A stretch of 64,000 nucleotides of DNA from assembly GCA_015062535.1 (NCBI GenBank), contig SUUK01000001.1:482903-546902 (forward strand), read 5' to 3'. Positions within the stretch are counted from its first letter, which is position 1. The number at the start of each line of letters is the position of its first letter. The position numbers were made by a program, and so were the translations under genes. This document shows, in pieces, positions 54,442-62,923 of this stretch. The notes under the pieces are model-generated. The model ran no database searches, had not been told where the DNA came from, and worked only from the letters and a program-made list of their open reading frames with translations. The DNA comes from Alphaproteobacteria bacterium (lineage in GTDB: Bacteria; Pseudomonadota; Alphaproteobacteria; RF32; CAG-239).

Positions 54442-54525
54442 TCCCCCCATTTAAACTAAATATCATATACAAATCCCCCCACCCCCCACTTATATAAAAA
54501 ATACAACAACAAAAAGGAGATATTC

Positions 54526-54978
54526 ATGAAAATATGCAAATCAGAACTATTGCTATTAGGAGGAATGTACCAAATACTAGCATTTATCTTAAGCTATATA
54601 GATACACCACTTGCAGATGCAACACTTGGTATTTTATATATCATGTTTTGGATAGCAGTACTTGCAATGTCACTATCAATTATTAATACATGGGGCTTTG
54701 TACATAGAACAAACGAAGCATTTCCAAAAATTTCCGTATTCTTAGCATCTATTGGTTGGATACCATATTTTTCAGTAATATATGCATTCTTAACTGTGAT
54801 AATTGATTACATGGTAACTGGTTCAAATAGCCTAACTGTATTCTTAAATAACTATATGCCGGTTGTAAGCGTTTACTTAAGCCTTATAGCATTATCACTA
54901 ATATATGCAATCTACAAAGTATTCTACAAACACGAAGACCTAAATATGAGCTGTTATAACTATAACCAAAATATATAA
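54526..54978 (+). CDS. Small integral membrane protein, unknown
   Basis: 150 residues with four predicted membrane helices (about 7-25, 33-53, 70-95, 110-135; for example LGILYIMFWIAVLAMSLSII and YMPVVSVYLSLIALSLIYAI) and a short polar Cys-containing tail. AAAGGAG supports the start. No family recognised. Single gene ending at a terminator. Confidence 0.68.
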   Translation: MKICKSELLLLGGMYQILAFILSYIDTPLADATLGILYIMFWIAVLAMSLSIINTWGFVHRTNEAFPKISVFLASIGWIPYFSVIYAFLTVIIDYMVTGSNSLTVFLNNYMPVVSVYLSLIALSLIYAIYKVFYKHEDLNMSCYNYNQNI

Positions 54979-54986
54979 CACAAAAA

Positions 54987-55015
54987 AACAGGTAACCTAA
55001 AAAGGTTACCTGTTT
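54987..55015. terminator. Bidirectional terminator
   Basis: A 12-bp perfect stem, AAACAGGTAACC with GGTTACCTGTTT, between convergent genes. Confidence 0.86.
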
Positions 55016-55021
55016 AATTTT

Positions 55022-56146
55022 TTAGTACAAACAAGGTTGCTTCATCATAAACTCGTTAAGAGCATCAATCTCATCACAATAGTTGCGCTTAATTAGTTTA
55101 TAATAAATCTCATCAGCCACCGGATAGTTAGATACAAACTCAATAATCTCTACCGAATTACCCCTAAGCAAAAGTTCACGTTGAGCCTCAAGACAAAGAC
55201 TATGATGCTTCAAATAAAGCATAATCTCTCTGTGGTGTCCTCTTTTGATAAGCCGAACCTCGCTACTGTCATCAAGTTCATGAGATTTAAGATAAGTTTT
55301 AATCTCAGCATGATCGCCTCTATTAAAAAGCAAAATCTCCGCTTCACTAGAAATTGCATTCTTTGACAAGAATTTAATCATGCCATCACGATTACTGCGT
55401 TTCAAGATACGAATATCAAAATTAACAATACCAAAATGCTTTGCATATTTGACAACCAAATCGATATCCGATATCTCAAAAAACAAATCTTCTGCAGGTT
55501 TTAAAAGCCTTGTTCTCGTCATCTTTTCCACAACACTTGCTTTCTTAAAACGAATATCAAATATCTGCCTAAACAGCAAATAATCGTTGTGCTTATTTGC
55601 ATATGTAACCATCAAAGAAGCATTCTCTTTACTACCATAAAGCATTACCGATAATTTGTTTTTATCATCAAGCTTACAGCATTTTATCAGCTTATTTACC
55701 GCCCTATGATTACGACTTCTAATCAAATCATATTGCCCAAATCTAGATACCTTTCTTTTTTCAATAAAACTGATAATATCTTCAATTTTACCATTCCAAA
55801 AAAGCTCTTTCTCCGGATATTTAGGCGAATCATTATCCTTAAGCCACTCAATAATTGTTGCATACTCCCCTATATCAAACAAAAGACTATGAGGGTTATA
55901 CTTTTTAGGCTCACTCTTAACCAAGAGGTTTATATGCTCAAGATTATTAGACTGAATAATAATTCTTGCCGTTTTCTGAAAAACACTATAACGCTCAAGA
56001 TACAAAGAAACAAGCAATGGAAATTTTTCAACAAAAACTAGTTCTGCATCTTGCTTAAACGAATATAACTTTATATATTCCCTTACTTCATCAACACTGC
56101 TAGAACTCAAAAAGTCAAGTTCTTCTACCAATTTTTTTAACTTCAT
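55022..56146 (-). CDS. Unknown protein with ~26-residue helical repeats
   Basis: 374 residues, no signal peptide. From about residue 260 on, a repeat of roughly 26 residues is plain: ILLFNRGDHAEIKTYLKSHE, VRLIKRGHHREIMLYLKHHS, ELLLRGNSVEIIEFVSNYP and YKLIKRNYCDEI; more degenerate units occur earlier (LLVKSEPKKY, LIRSRNHRAVNKLI). This is an alpha/alpha stack distinct from ankyrin. I know no function. As with the genes at 7320 and 30593, no Shine-Dalgarno is visible before the ATG. Confidence 0.65.
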   Translation of the reverse strand: MKLKKLVEELDFLSSSSVDEVREYIKLYSFKQDAELVFVEKFPLLVSLYLERYSVFQKTARIIIQSNNLEHINLLVKSEPKKYNPHSLLFDIGEYATIIEWLKDNDSPKYPEKELFWNGKIEDIISFIEKRKVSRFGQYDLIRSRNHRAVNKLIKCCKLDDKNKLSVMLYGSKENASLMVTYANKHNDYLLFRQIFDIRFKKASVVEKMTRTRLLKPAEDLFFEISDIDLVVKYAKHFGIVNFDIRILKRSNRDGMIKFLSKNAISSEAEILLFNRGDHAEIKTYLKSHELDDSSEVRLIKRGHHREIMLYLKHHSLCLEAQRELLLRGNSVEIIEFVSNYPVADEIYYKLIKRNYCDEIDALNEFMMKQPCLY

Positions 56147-56242
56147 AATCGTTAAAATTAATTATTAAACATAATATATAATCACTAGACTATAAAATAC
56201 ACATATTCCACTTTTTTGTCAATAAGAAATCTAACTACAACA

Positions 56243-56270
56243 AAAAAAGTGACCTATTTCTAGGCCACTT
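56243..56270 (-). terminator. Terminator of pgi
   Basis: Stem GTGACCTA/TAGGCCAC with one mismatch and loop TTTC; on the minus strand it is followed by seven T. Confidence 0.8.
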
Positions 56271-56289
56271 AAATAAAGTTACTTAAATT

Positions 56290-57921
56290 TTATTTTCTAA
56301 ACTCAAGAACCTTACTAATCAAATTGCTAGTAGAACTATCATGACTTGCTTTTGCGCCACCTTCAAGCTCTGGCAAAATTTTCAAAGCCATTTGTTTACC
56401 AAGCTCAACACCCCATTGGTCAAATGAATCAATTTCCCAAATAACACCTTGAGTATAAACTTTGTGCTCATACATAGCAATTAACATACCTAAATTAAAC
56501 GGAGTTAAAGTCTTTACAATAAACATATTAGAAGGACGATTACCATCAAAACTCTTATTAAGTTTCAATTTTTCAACCGTTGCTTCATTTTTACCAGCAA
56601 GTCTTAATTCTTCTGCAGCTTCTTCAACAGTTTTACCTTTCATCAAAGCTTCAGCTTGAGCTAAAATATTAGCAAGCAAAATCAAATGATGTTTACCTTT
56701 TTCATTCAAAGAATTCGCTGGAATAATAAAGTCAACTGGCACAGGTTCAGTACCTTGGTGCAAAAGTTGGAAGAAAGAGTGTTGAACATCTGTTCCAGCT
56801 CCACCAAACAAAGCAGGACCTGTTGCATAATCAGTAATTTTCTTATTATCTAATCTAACAGATTTACCATTACTTTCCATATCCAATTGTTGCAAATAAG
56901 AAGGTAAAAACTTCAAATATTGGTCATAAGGAATAACTCCATATCTATGAATGTTATAGTAATCATTATACCAAATGCCAATAAGCGCCATAATCACAGG
57001 AATGTTTTCACTCAAATCTGCATAGCGAAAGTGATTATCCATTGCCTCTGCACCTTTTAAGAGTTCTTCAAACTTATCATAACCAACAGCCAAAGCAATA
57101 GAAAGCCCAATAGCAGACCACAAAGAATAACGTCCGCCAACAAAGTCCCAAAACTCAAACATATTATTTGTATCAATACCAAACTCTTTAACTTTTTCTC
57201 CATTTGTAGAAAGAGCTACAAAGTGATTTTTAACAGCATCTTCACCAAGCTTATTGACAAGCCATTCTCTACAAGTTCTAGCATTTGTAAGAGTTTCAAT
57301 TGTTGTAAATGTTTTAGACGCTACAATAAACAAAGTTTCTTCTGCATCAACTTTGCTTAAAACCTCATAACATCCTGTACCATCAATATTAGAAATAAAA
57401 TAGCACTCGATTCCATCAACCCAATATTTTTTAAGAGCAGATGTCACCATATAAGGACCAAGGTCAGAACCACCAATACCAATATTTACAATATTTTTCA
57501 ATTTTTTACCGGTAGCACCTCTAAATTGTCCTTCATGAACAGCCTTAACAAATTCCTTCATCTTTGCCTGAACTCTTAATATTTCTGGCATTACATCTTT
57601 ACCATCAACAAAAACAGGCTTTCCTGAAAAATTACGAAGTGCAGTATGAAGCACAGCTCTATTTTCTGTTACATTGATTTTTTTACCTTCAAACATATCT
57701 TCAATACGTTCTTTAAGATTATGTTCTTTTGCAAGATCAAACAATGCTTCTAAAACTTTTTCATCAAATCTATTTTTAGAATAATCAAAAACTAAATCCT
57801 TAAACTCTACAGTATATTTTTTTGCTCTATTTTCATCTTTTTCAAATAATTCATTCATAGTTGTAGAAGAAAAACGATTATATTCTTCCATTAGTTTTTG
57901 AACAGCCACTGATACAGCCAT
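56290..57921 (-). CDS. pgi: Glucose-6-phosphate isomerase
   Basis: Interconverts glucose-6-phosphate and fructose-6-phosphate in glycolysis. 543 residues, normal length. Signatures seen: GIGGSDLGPYMVTSAL (phosphate-binding), SKTFTTIETLTNA, FVGGRYSLWSAIGLS, the catalytic-Glu region YLQQLDMESNGKS, and GTDVQHSFFQLLHQGTEPVP with the active-site His. The C-terminus has FDQWGVELGKQ with the Lys that acts in the reaction. Single gene, GGAG-type site before the ATG. Confidence 0.96.
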   Translation of the reverse strand: MAVSVAVQKLMEEYNRFSSTTMNELFEKDENRAKKYTVEFKDLVFDYSKNRFDEKVLEALFDLAKEHNLKERIEDMFEGKKINVTENRAVLHTALRNFSGKPVFVDGKDVMPEILRVQAKMKEFVKAVHEGQFRGATGKKLKNIVNIGIGGSDLGPYMVTSALKKYWVDGIECYFISNIDGTGCYEVLSKVDAEETLFIVASKTFTTIETLTNARTCREWLVNKLGEDAVKNHFVALSTNGEKVKEFGIDTNNMFEFWDFVGGRYSLWSAIGLSIALAVGYDKFEELLKGAEAMDNHFRYADLSENIPVIMALIGIWYNDYYNIHRYGVIPYDQYLKFLPSYLQQLDMESNGKSVRLDNKKITDYATGPALFGGAGTDVQHSFFQLLHQGTEPVPVDFIIPANSLNEKGKHHLILLANILAQAEALMKGKTVEEAAEELRLAGKNEATVEKLKLNKSFDGNRPSNMFIVKTLTPFNLGMLIAMYEHKVYTQGVIWEIDSFDQWGVELGKQMALKILPELEGGAKASHDSSTSNLISKVLEFRK

Positions 57922-58022
57922 TTTTATCTCCTATAAATATTAAAACCAATAATGCCCTAAAATCTACCTCTATCCACTAAAAAGTCAATTAAAACACTAC
58001 AATTCTTCCCCAAATTTTACAC

Positions 58023-58051
58023 TTGACACCACCTTTAATACACTATATTAT
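58023..58051 (+). promoter_or_regulatory. Vegetative promoter of argS
   Basis: Consensus TTGACA (58023-58028), exactly 17 bases, TATTAT (58046-58051). The best promoter match in the window; a transcript start near 58058 leaves a leader of about 25 bases. Confidence 0.7.
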
Positions 58052-58082
58052 CCGCAATAATTCTAACTATATGGAGAAAACA

Positions 58083-59831
58083 ATGTTATCGATAATAGAA
58101 ACCCTAAATCAAATATTCATGCAATCATTTGAAAATGCAGGCTACGACAAAGAACTAGGCCGAGTTACAGTTTCTAATCGACAAGACTTATGTCAATTCC
58201 AAGTAAATGGCGCTATGGGTGGTGCTAAATTATATCGCAAAGCCCCACTTCAAATCGCCAATGACGTTCTTGCAAACATTGTTTCAAACGATATTATAAA
58301 AGACATTAACGTTGTAGCCCCTGGCTTTATAAACATTAATGTTAAAGATGAGTTTTTACATAGCTACTTAAATGGAATGCTAACTGAAGATAAATGCGGT
58401 TTTGAAAGCAAAGAAGCACCACTTACTGTTGTAATAGACTATGGTGGTCCAAACGTTGCCAAACCACTCCATGTTGGTCACTTACGCTCTGCCGTAATTG
58501 GTGAAGCCTTAAAAAGATTAAACATATTCTACGGCAACAAAGTAATTGGAGATGCTCACCTTGGTGACTGGGGCTTGCAAATGGGATTAATTATCCATGA
58601 ATTAAAACAAAGAGAGCCAAACCTTTGCTACTTTGATGAAAACTATACTGGTACCTATCCAGCAACTCCTCCATTTACCTTAAAAGACCTAGAAGAAATT
58701 TATCCTTCTGCATCTAAAAAATCTAAAGAGAATGAACAATATTTGGCTCATGCTCGTCAAGCAACCAAAGAACTTCAAAATGGCAGAACTGGCTATCGTG
58801 CTTTGTGGAAGCATATCCTTAACGTTTCTCTTCCAGACCTAAAACAAAACTATGCTCGTCTTGATGTTGATTTTGATGTGTGGCTTGGTGAAAGTGATGC
58901 TGCCCCATATATTAAAGATATGGTACAAATGATGAAAGATAAAGGTCATGCCTATATCAGCGAAGGAGCGCTTGTTGTAGATGTAAAAGAAGAAACAGAC
59001 ACAGCCCCAATTCCTCCATGCTTTATCTTAAAATCAGATGGCAGTGCAATCTATGAAACAACAGACCTTGCAACTCTTGTTCAACGTAAACAAGATTACA
59101 ATCCAAACAGAGTAATTTATGTCGTAGATAAACGTCAAGATTTACACTTCGAAAGAGTTTTCCGTTGCGCCCTTAAAACTGGTATCGTACCTCCTCAAAC
59201 AGACCTTTCATTTGTTGGTTTTGGAACAGTAAATGGTAAAGATGGTAAACCATTTAAAACTCGTACCGGTGGCACAATGAAGTTATCTGAACTTCTAGAC
59301 ACAGTAGAAGCAAAAGTATCTATTAAAGATAGCCAAAATATGTCACCAGAAGAACTCAAAAAATTATCAGAAATTATAGCTCTTTCAGCAATTAAATATG
59401 GTGATTTACAAAACCCATGCGAGAGCAATTACATTTTTGATATAGATAAATTTGCTTCATTTGAAGGAAACACCGGTCCATACATTTTATACACAATGGT
59501 TCGTATCAAATCTATTTTATCAAAACTAAACTTAAATACTAAATGCCAAATCACCACATTTAGCTCAAGTGCCGAACGTGATTTAGCTTTAAGCCTAATT
59601 AAGTTTAGCCACATCTTAACAGAAACTGTTAAAAAGGATGCACCTTCAATTTTGTGCCAATACATTTATGAAGTTTCAAACAAATTTAACGTGTTCTATC
59701 ACAACAAAAAAATATTAGCAGAAACAGACCAAAACGTATTGCAATCCCTTGTAGCACTAATAACATTAACCTTAAATGTATTAGATACATCAATTAATTT
59801 GTTAGGTTTTAAAGCTCCTGAAAAGATGTAA
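58083..59831 (+). CDS. argS: Arginyl-tRNA synthetase
   Basis: Class I aminoacyl-tRNA synthetase, 582 residues from the ATG at 58083 (GGAG upstream; earlier in-frame codons lie inside the promoter or leader). N-terminal Add1 domain, HIGH motif as HVGHLRSA near 132-139, DAHLGDWGLQMG, and the C-terminal anticodon-binding domain with a final LNLLGF-like end (INLLGFKAPEKM). The KMSKS site is represented by RTGGTMKLSELLD, as in many ArgRS that lack a canonical KMSKS. The next gene starts 2 bases after the stop. Confidence 0.96.
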   Translation: MLSIIETLNQIFMQSFENAGYDKELGRVTVSNRQDLCQFQVNGAMGGAKLYRKAPLQIANDVLANIVSNDIIKDINVVAPGFININVKDEFLHSYLNGMLTEDKCGFESKEAPLTVVIDYGGPNVAKPLHVGHLRSAVIGEALKRLNIFYGNKVIGDAHLGDWGLQMGLIIHELKQREPNLCYFDENYTGTYPATPPFTLKDLEEIYPSASKKSKENEQYLAHARQATKELQNGRTGYRALWKHILNVSLPDLKQNYARLDVDFDVWLGESDAAPYIKDMVQMMKDKGHAYISEGALVVDVKEETDTAPIPPCFILKSDGSAIYETTDLATLVQRKQDYNPNRVIYVVDKRQDLHFERVFRCALKTGIVPPQTDLSFVGFGTVNGKDGKPFKTRTGGTMKLSELLDTVEAKVSIKDSQNMSPEELKKLSEIIALSAIKYGDLQNPCESNYIFDIDKFASFEGNTGPYILYTMVRIKSILSKLNLNTKCQITTFSSSAERDLALSLIKFSHILTETVKKDAPSILCQYIYEVSNKFNVFYHNKKILAETDQNVLQSLVALITLTLNVLDTSINLLGFKAPEKM

Positions 59832-59833
59832 TT

Positions 59834-60946
59834 ATGCTAAAAAACATTGTTAAAATTTTTCTTGCCCTAAGCTTTTTATATTCTGCTAACCTAAGAGCAG
59901 AAAACATTACCGTTGCAGTAATAGCTCCCAAACAAGGCGAATATAAAAGCGAAGGCGAAGAACTATTTAACGGTGCTAAACTAGCCATAGATGAGATTAA
60001 CAAACAAGGTGGACTAAACAACAAAGAAATTGATATCCTAACCATTGATGACCGTTGTGATGACAATTTAGCAATCTCAACAGCTCAAATGTTAGCCCTC
60101 TTAAATTCTAAAAAAATAGGTCTTGTTGTCGGTCCTTATTGTTCTAATCGCTTTGAAGAAATTGCAAGCATTTATGAAAGCTCCAAGCTCTTCCAAATTG
60201 TCCCAACCACTGTTGCCTACAACCAAGCAGATACCAACAAAAAAGGACAAATAATGTTCCTTGGCACAAAGTCACAAATGAGTGGGGATTTCTTTAATTT
60301 TTACAATCAAAATTTTGCAGGCTTAAAAACAGCTTTCATCTATGACGATAACAAAGAAGATGGTTATTCTGATGTTGCAAAATCACTATTTAGAGAATTT
60401 CAAAAATATGGTAAAAGTAATTTACTAAAATTCTATACATTAAATAGCTCAACCAACATCACAGACTTAATTTCTACCCTAAAAAAAGACCAAATCGCTA
60501 TAACTTTTGTTCTATCTAACAAAGATGCTACAACAGACTTTATCTTATCACTAAAAAAACAAGATGAAAATATCATCGTCTTCACTGCCAAAGATATGCC
60601 AGACCCAATGATTTTCGATACCTTAAAACAAAAATCAAATGGTATATATGTTATGGCACTAAAAGGTTTTAAAGATAGCATCATGTTTACCGAAAACTTG
60701 GTAGATTTGCGCCTTCGTGGAATAGAGCCTAAAGGTTTAGAAGTATATAGCTATGCCGCTGTAAAACTTTGGGGTGATTTAGTAGAAAGCAATCAAAGTT
60801 TTGATTACAAAAAACTATTATCATCTTCAAATTCAGATGCCTTAAAAGAAAAGTGGTCAGAATTTATGATGCACTCTGGTTCTATAAAATCCTCAAAATA
60901 CATTATTGAAATGTATAACAACAACTCATTCAAACAAGTATATTAA
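59834..60946 (+). CDS. Periplasmic substrate-binding protein (LivJ/LIVBP-like)
   Basis: 370 residues of the type I periplasmic-binding fold. A signal peptide (KIFLALSFLYSANLRA) precedes ITVAVIAPKQGEYKSEGEEL, then GAKLAIDEINKQGGLNNKEI and VVGPYCSNRFEEIASIYES, the family's ligand-cleft elements. A hinge and second lobe follow (TAFIYDDNKEDGYSD, VIVF-like IIVFTAKDMPDPM). Amino-acid or amide ligands are typical, but the ABC permease genes are absent, so it could serve as a sensor or an LpoA-like regulator. It is coupled to argS by a 2-base gap. Confidence 0.8.
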   Translation: MLKNIVKIFLALSFLYSANLRAENITVAVIAPKQGEYKSEGEELFNGAKLAIDEINKQGGLNNKEIDILTIDDRCDDNLAISTAQMLALLNSKKIGLVVGPYCSNRFEEIASIYESSKLFQIVPTTVAYNQADTNKKGQIMFLGTKSQMSGDFFNFYNQNFAGLKTAFIYDDNKEDGYSDVAKSLFREFQKYGKSNLLKFYTLNSSTNITDLISTLKKDQIAITFVLSNKDATTDFILSLKKQDENIIVFTAKDMPDPMIFDTLKQKSNGIYVMALKGFKDSIMFTENLVDLRLRGIEPKGLEVYSYAAVKLWGDLVESNQSFDYKKLLSSSNSDALKEKWSEFMMHSGSIKSSKYIIEMYNNNSFKQVY

Positions 60947-60953
60947 TCAAAAA

Positions 60954-60982
60954 AATTAGCCTTAAAACTTAAGGCTAAAATT
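60954..60982. terminator. Bidirectional terminator
   Basis: A 10-bp stem, TTAGCCTTAA with TTAAGGCTAA, flanked by A and T runs between convergent genes. Confidence 0.83.
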
Positions 60983-60987
60983 AAAAA

Positions 60988-61344
60988 CTATCGACCTAAA
61001 TCTCTAACAAACTTAGTACCTCTAATCGTACCATTTCTGTATTTTCCTTTAACTTCAATCACATGACCAATAAATTTGCGCCACTTTACATAAGTTGACC
61101 TATTACGAGTAAATTCAAGAGCTATTTTAATAGTTCTTCCCTCTGCTCTTTGTTTATAATATTGAGATTTGCTACAATCATCACTACCAACACCAATATC
61201 TGCGCTTAATAGTCTAATATATCCTTTGTTATTAGCTTCAACATATTCACCGCACCAATTTAATGTTTCAGCTTTAGCCTCATTTACACTAAAACCGCTC
61301 ATAATCAAAATTAAACCAACTAAGCCTCTAAGCCAAAACTTCAT
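60988..61344 (-). CDS. Small exported protein, unknown
   Basis: 118 residues from the ATG at 61344 (GGAG nine bases upstream). A signal peptide (WLRGLVGLILIMSGFSVNEA, cleaved near AKA) precedes a basic mature part with two Cys (NWCGEY and SDDCSKS) and a C-terminal stretch KFIGHVIEVKGKYRNGTIRG. Family not recognised; a small periplasmic or secreted beta-type protein is likely. Confidence 0.68.
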   Translation of the reverse strand: MKFWLRGLVGLILIMSGFSVNEAKAETLNWCGEYVEANNKGYIRLLSADIGVGSDDCSKSQYYKQRAEGRTIKIALEFTRNRSTYVKWRKFIGHVIEVKGKYRNGTIRGTKFVRDLGR

Positions 61345-61423
61345 TAAATTGCACTCCAAAAAAACATTTGCAATTAATATATATTACCAACTTTGCCAAA
61401 TGTCAAATATTTTTTGTCTAAAA

Positions 61424-62320
61424 TTATAAAAAATCTCTTCTATTATCTAAAAAACCCTCAAGCCTATTTATATCTTCTTTCTTTAAATTAGCTGATTTTG
61501 TTTTCTTAAATTTCTTAATTAAAAACTTTTTAATATCTTCATTTTGAGTATATTCTAGTGCAATTTTACCTTTTTTATCTTTCAACAAAACATCAGCTCC
61601 AGCATCTATTAATTCACCAATTAAATGAATATCCCCCTTTTCTACTGCTTCCATAAGAGCACTCTGTCCATCTACATCGCTTTTGTTTACATCAGCTCCC
61701 TTTGAAATTAAAAATTTAACCATATCATAACGCCTATCACCAACCGCCCCCATCAAAGGAGTTAATTTATATTGGGTAGTATCGTCATTAACATCAGCCC
61801 CTCTTTTGATTAATTCTTTTATAATATGAATATGTCCTCTAGCCGCCGCTATATATATCGGAGCTATAGTTTTTTCAGCATTTTTCAAATTAAGTTCAGC
61901 TCCACAATCAAGCAACTTTCTAACCATTTCAATATGCCCATGACGACATGCTTCCAAAAGAGGAGTATTATAATGTAGTGAAGCTTTTTCAATATAATTA
62001 ACATCAGCCCCCTCTTCTATTGCGTTTTTTGCTTCATCTAAATCACCTACATTAATAAAAACCATAAGTCTTTTACTCAATCTCTTTACTTCTTCATCAG
62101 AAATTCTTTCATCAAGCCCCCCATTTTCACTCAAAATTTCAGCAATTTTTTCTAAATTTTCATCTTTAGCTAAAGCAAGCGACGTTTTTCCTCTAGATTT
62201 CACGTTCAAATCAGCCCCAAGCCTAATTAGCATATCAATCTTAGCAAGCTTGATATTTTCCGCCATTTCTTTATTTCTAATTATATCAAATAACTGACTT
62301 TCTAAAGTTACTTCACTCAT
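61424..62320 (-). CDS. Ankyrin-repeat protein, MSE-type head
   Basis: 298 residues. The shared module is complete but variant: MSEVTLESQLFDIIRNKEMA, LNVKSRGKTSLALAKDENLE and LSKRLMVFINVGDLDEAKNA. About five ankyrin repeats follow (TPLLEACRHGHIEMVRKLL, APIYIAAARGHIHIIKELI, TPLMGAVGDRRYDMVKFLI and others). The tail is LKKEDINRLEGFLDNRRDFL. It follows the 122-residue gene by 36 bases, probably co-transcribed. Confidence 0.88.
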   Translation of the reverse strand: MSEVTLESQLFDIIRNKEMAENIKLAKIDMLIRLGADLNVKSRGKTSLALAKDENLEKIAEILSENGGLDERISDEEVKRLSKRLMVFINVGDLDEAKNAIEEGADVNYIEKASLHYNTPLLEACRHGHIEMVRKLLDCGAELNLKNAEKTIAPIYIAAARGHIHIIKELIKRGADVNDDTTQYKLTPLMGAVGDRRYDMVKFLISKGADVNKSDVDGQSALMEAVEKGDIHLIGELIDAGADVLLKDKKGKIALEYTQNEDIKKFLIKKFKKTKSANLKKEDINRLEGFLDNRRDFL

Positions 62321-62356
62321 GTTAGCCTCTTTTTTTTCAAGATATAACCTATTTTA

Positions 62357-62725
62357 TTAAAAAAATCCTCTACCTAAAATGAGTTCCTCAACTTTTCTTG
62401 CTTCTTCCAATTTTTCATCATCTTCTTTCTTTTGCTTTTTCTTCGCCGCCTCAAATATTGCTTTTCTCATATTTTCATCTTTAGCAATAGCTACTACAGA
62501 ACGATTATTACTATTTTTAACTCCAATATCAGCTCCGTTCAAAATCAACATTTCTACAATTTTTTCACTATCACCTCTACAAGCAACTAACAATGCTTCA
62601 TTTTTTGCCTCATTTTTAACACCAAGTTTTATTAACATATCAATCTTGGCTAACTTAACATCTTCAGGCATATCTGCATCATATACAATATCAATTAATT
62701 GGTCTTCTAAAATATTTTCACTCAT
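62357..62725 (-). CDS. Very short ankyrin-family protein
   Basis: 122 residues: the helical head MSENILEDQLIDIVYDADMP, then LAKIDMLIKLGVKNEAKNEA, one to two degenerate ankyrin repeats (ALLVACRGDSEKIVEMLILN, then NNRSVVAIAKDENMRKAIFE) and a charged tail. It looks like the module with nearly all repeats deleted. An AGGAG site precedes the ATG. It may be a remnant, or a minimal member. Confidence 0.8.
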   Translation of the reverse strand: MSENILEDQLIDIVYDADMPEDVKLAKIDMLIKLGVKNEAKNEALLVACRGDSEKIVEMLILNGADIGVKNSNNRSVVAIAKDENMRKAIFEAAKKKQKKEDDEKLEEARKVEELILGRGFF

Positions 62726-62871
62726 TTTTTACTCCTATACTCCATGAATGTACCTAAAACATACCATAAAATTACCATCTTTACAACAAAAAAATTATCC
62801 TAACCCTCATCCCTCGATTGCCACACACACTAACTCGTCATCCCTCGATAGCCTCTAACACACACTAACTC

Positions 62872-62918
62872 GTCATCCCTCGATTGCAAAGCAATCGTCA
62901 AGGGATTTACAAATTAAA
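62872..62918. repeat. Palindromic repeat, GATTGC/GCAATC arms
   Basis: Full copy with a short loop (AAA) and TTTAC in place of TCTAC. Left halves precede it at about 62807 and 62836. It ends 5 bases from the stop of the ankyrin gene at 62924. Confidence 0.87.
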
Positions 62919-62923
62919 CCCAT

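Larger units (their letters stand above)
54087..54525. other. Intergenic region with palindrome and structured element
   Basis: 439 bases between divergent genes. Contents: a short inverted repeat GGATA-TATCC (54150-54170), the palindrome at 54197 and element copy B at 54274. The rest is low-complexity; an AAAGGAG ribosome site precedes the gene at 54526. Confidence 0.5.
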
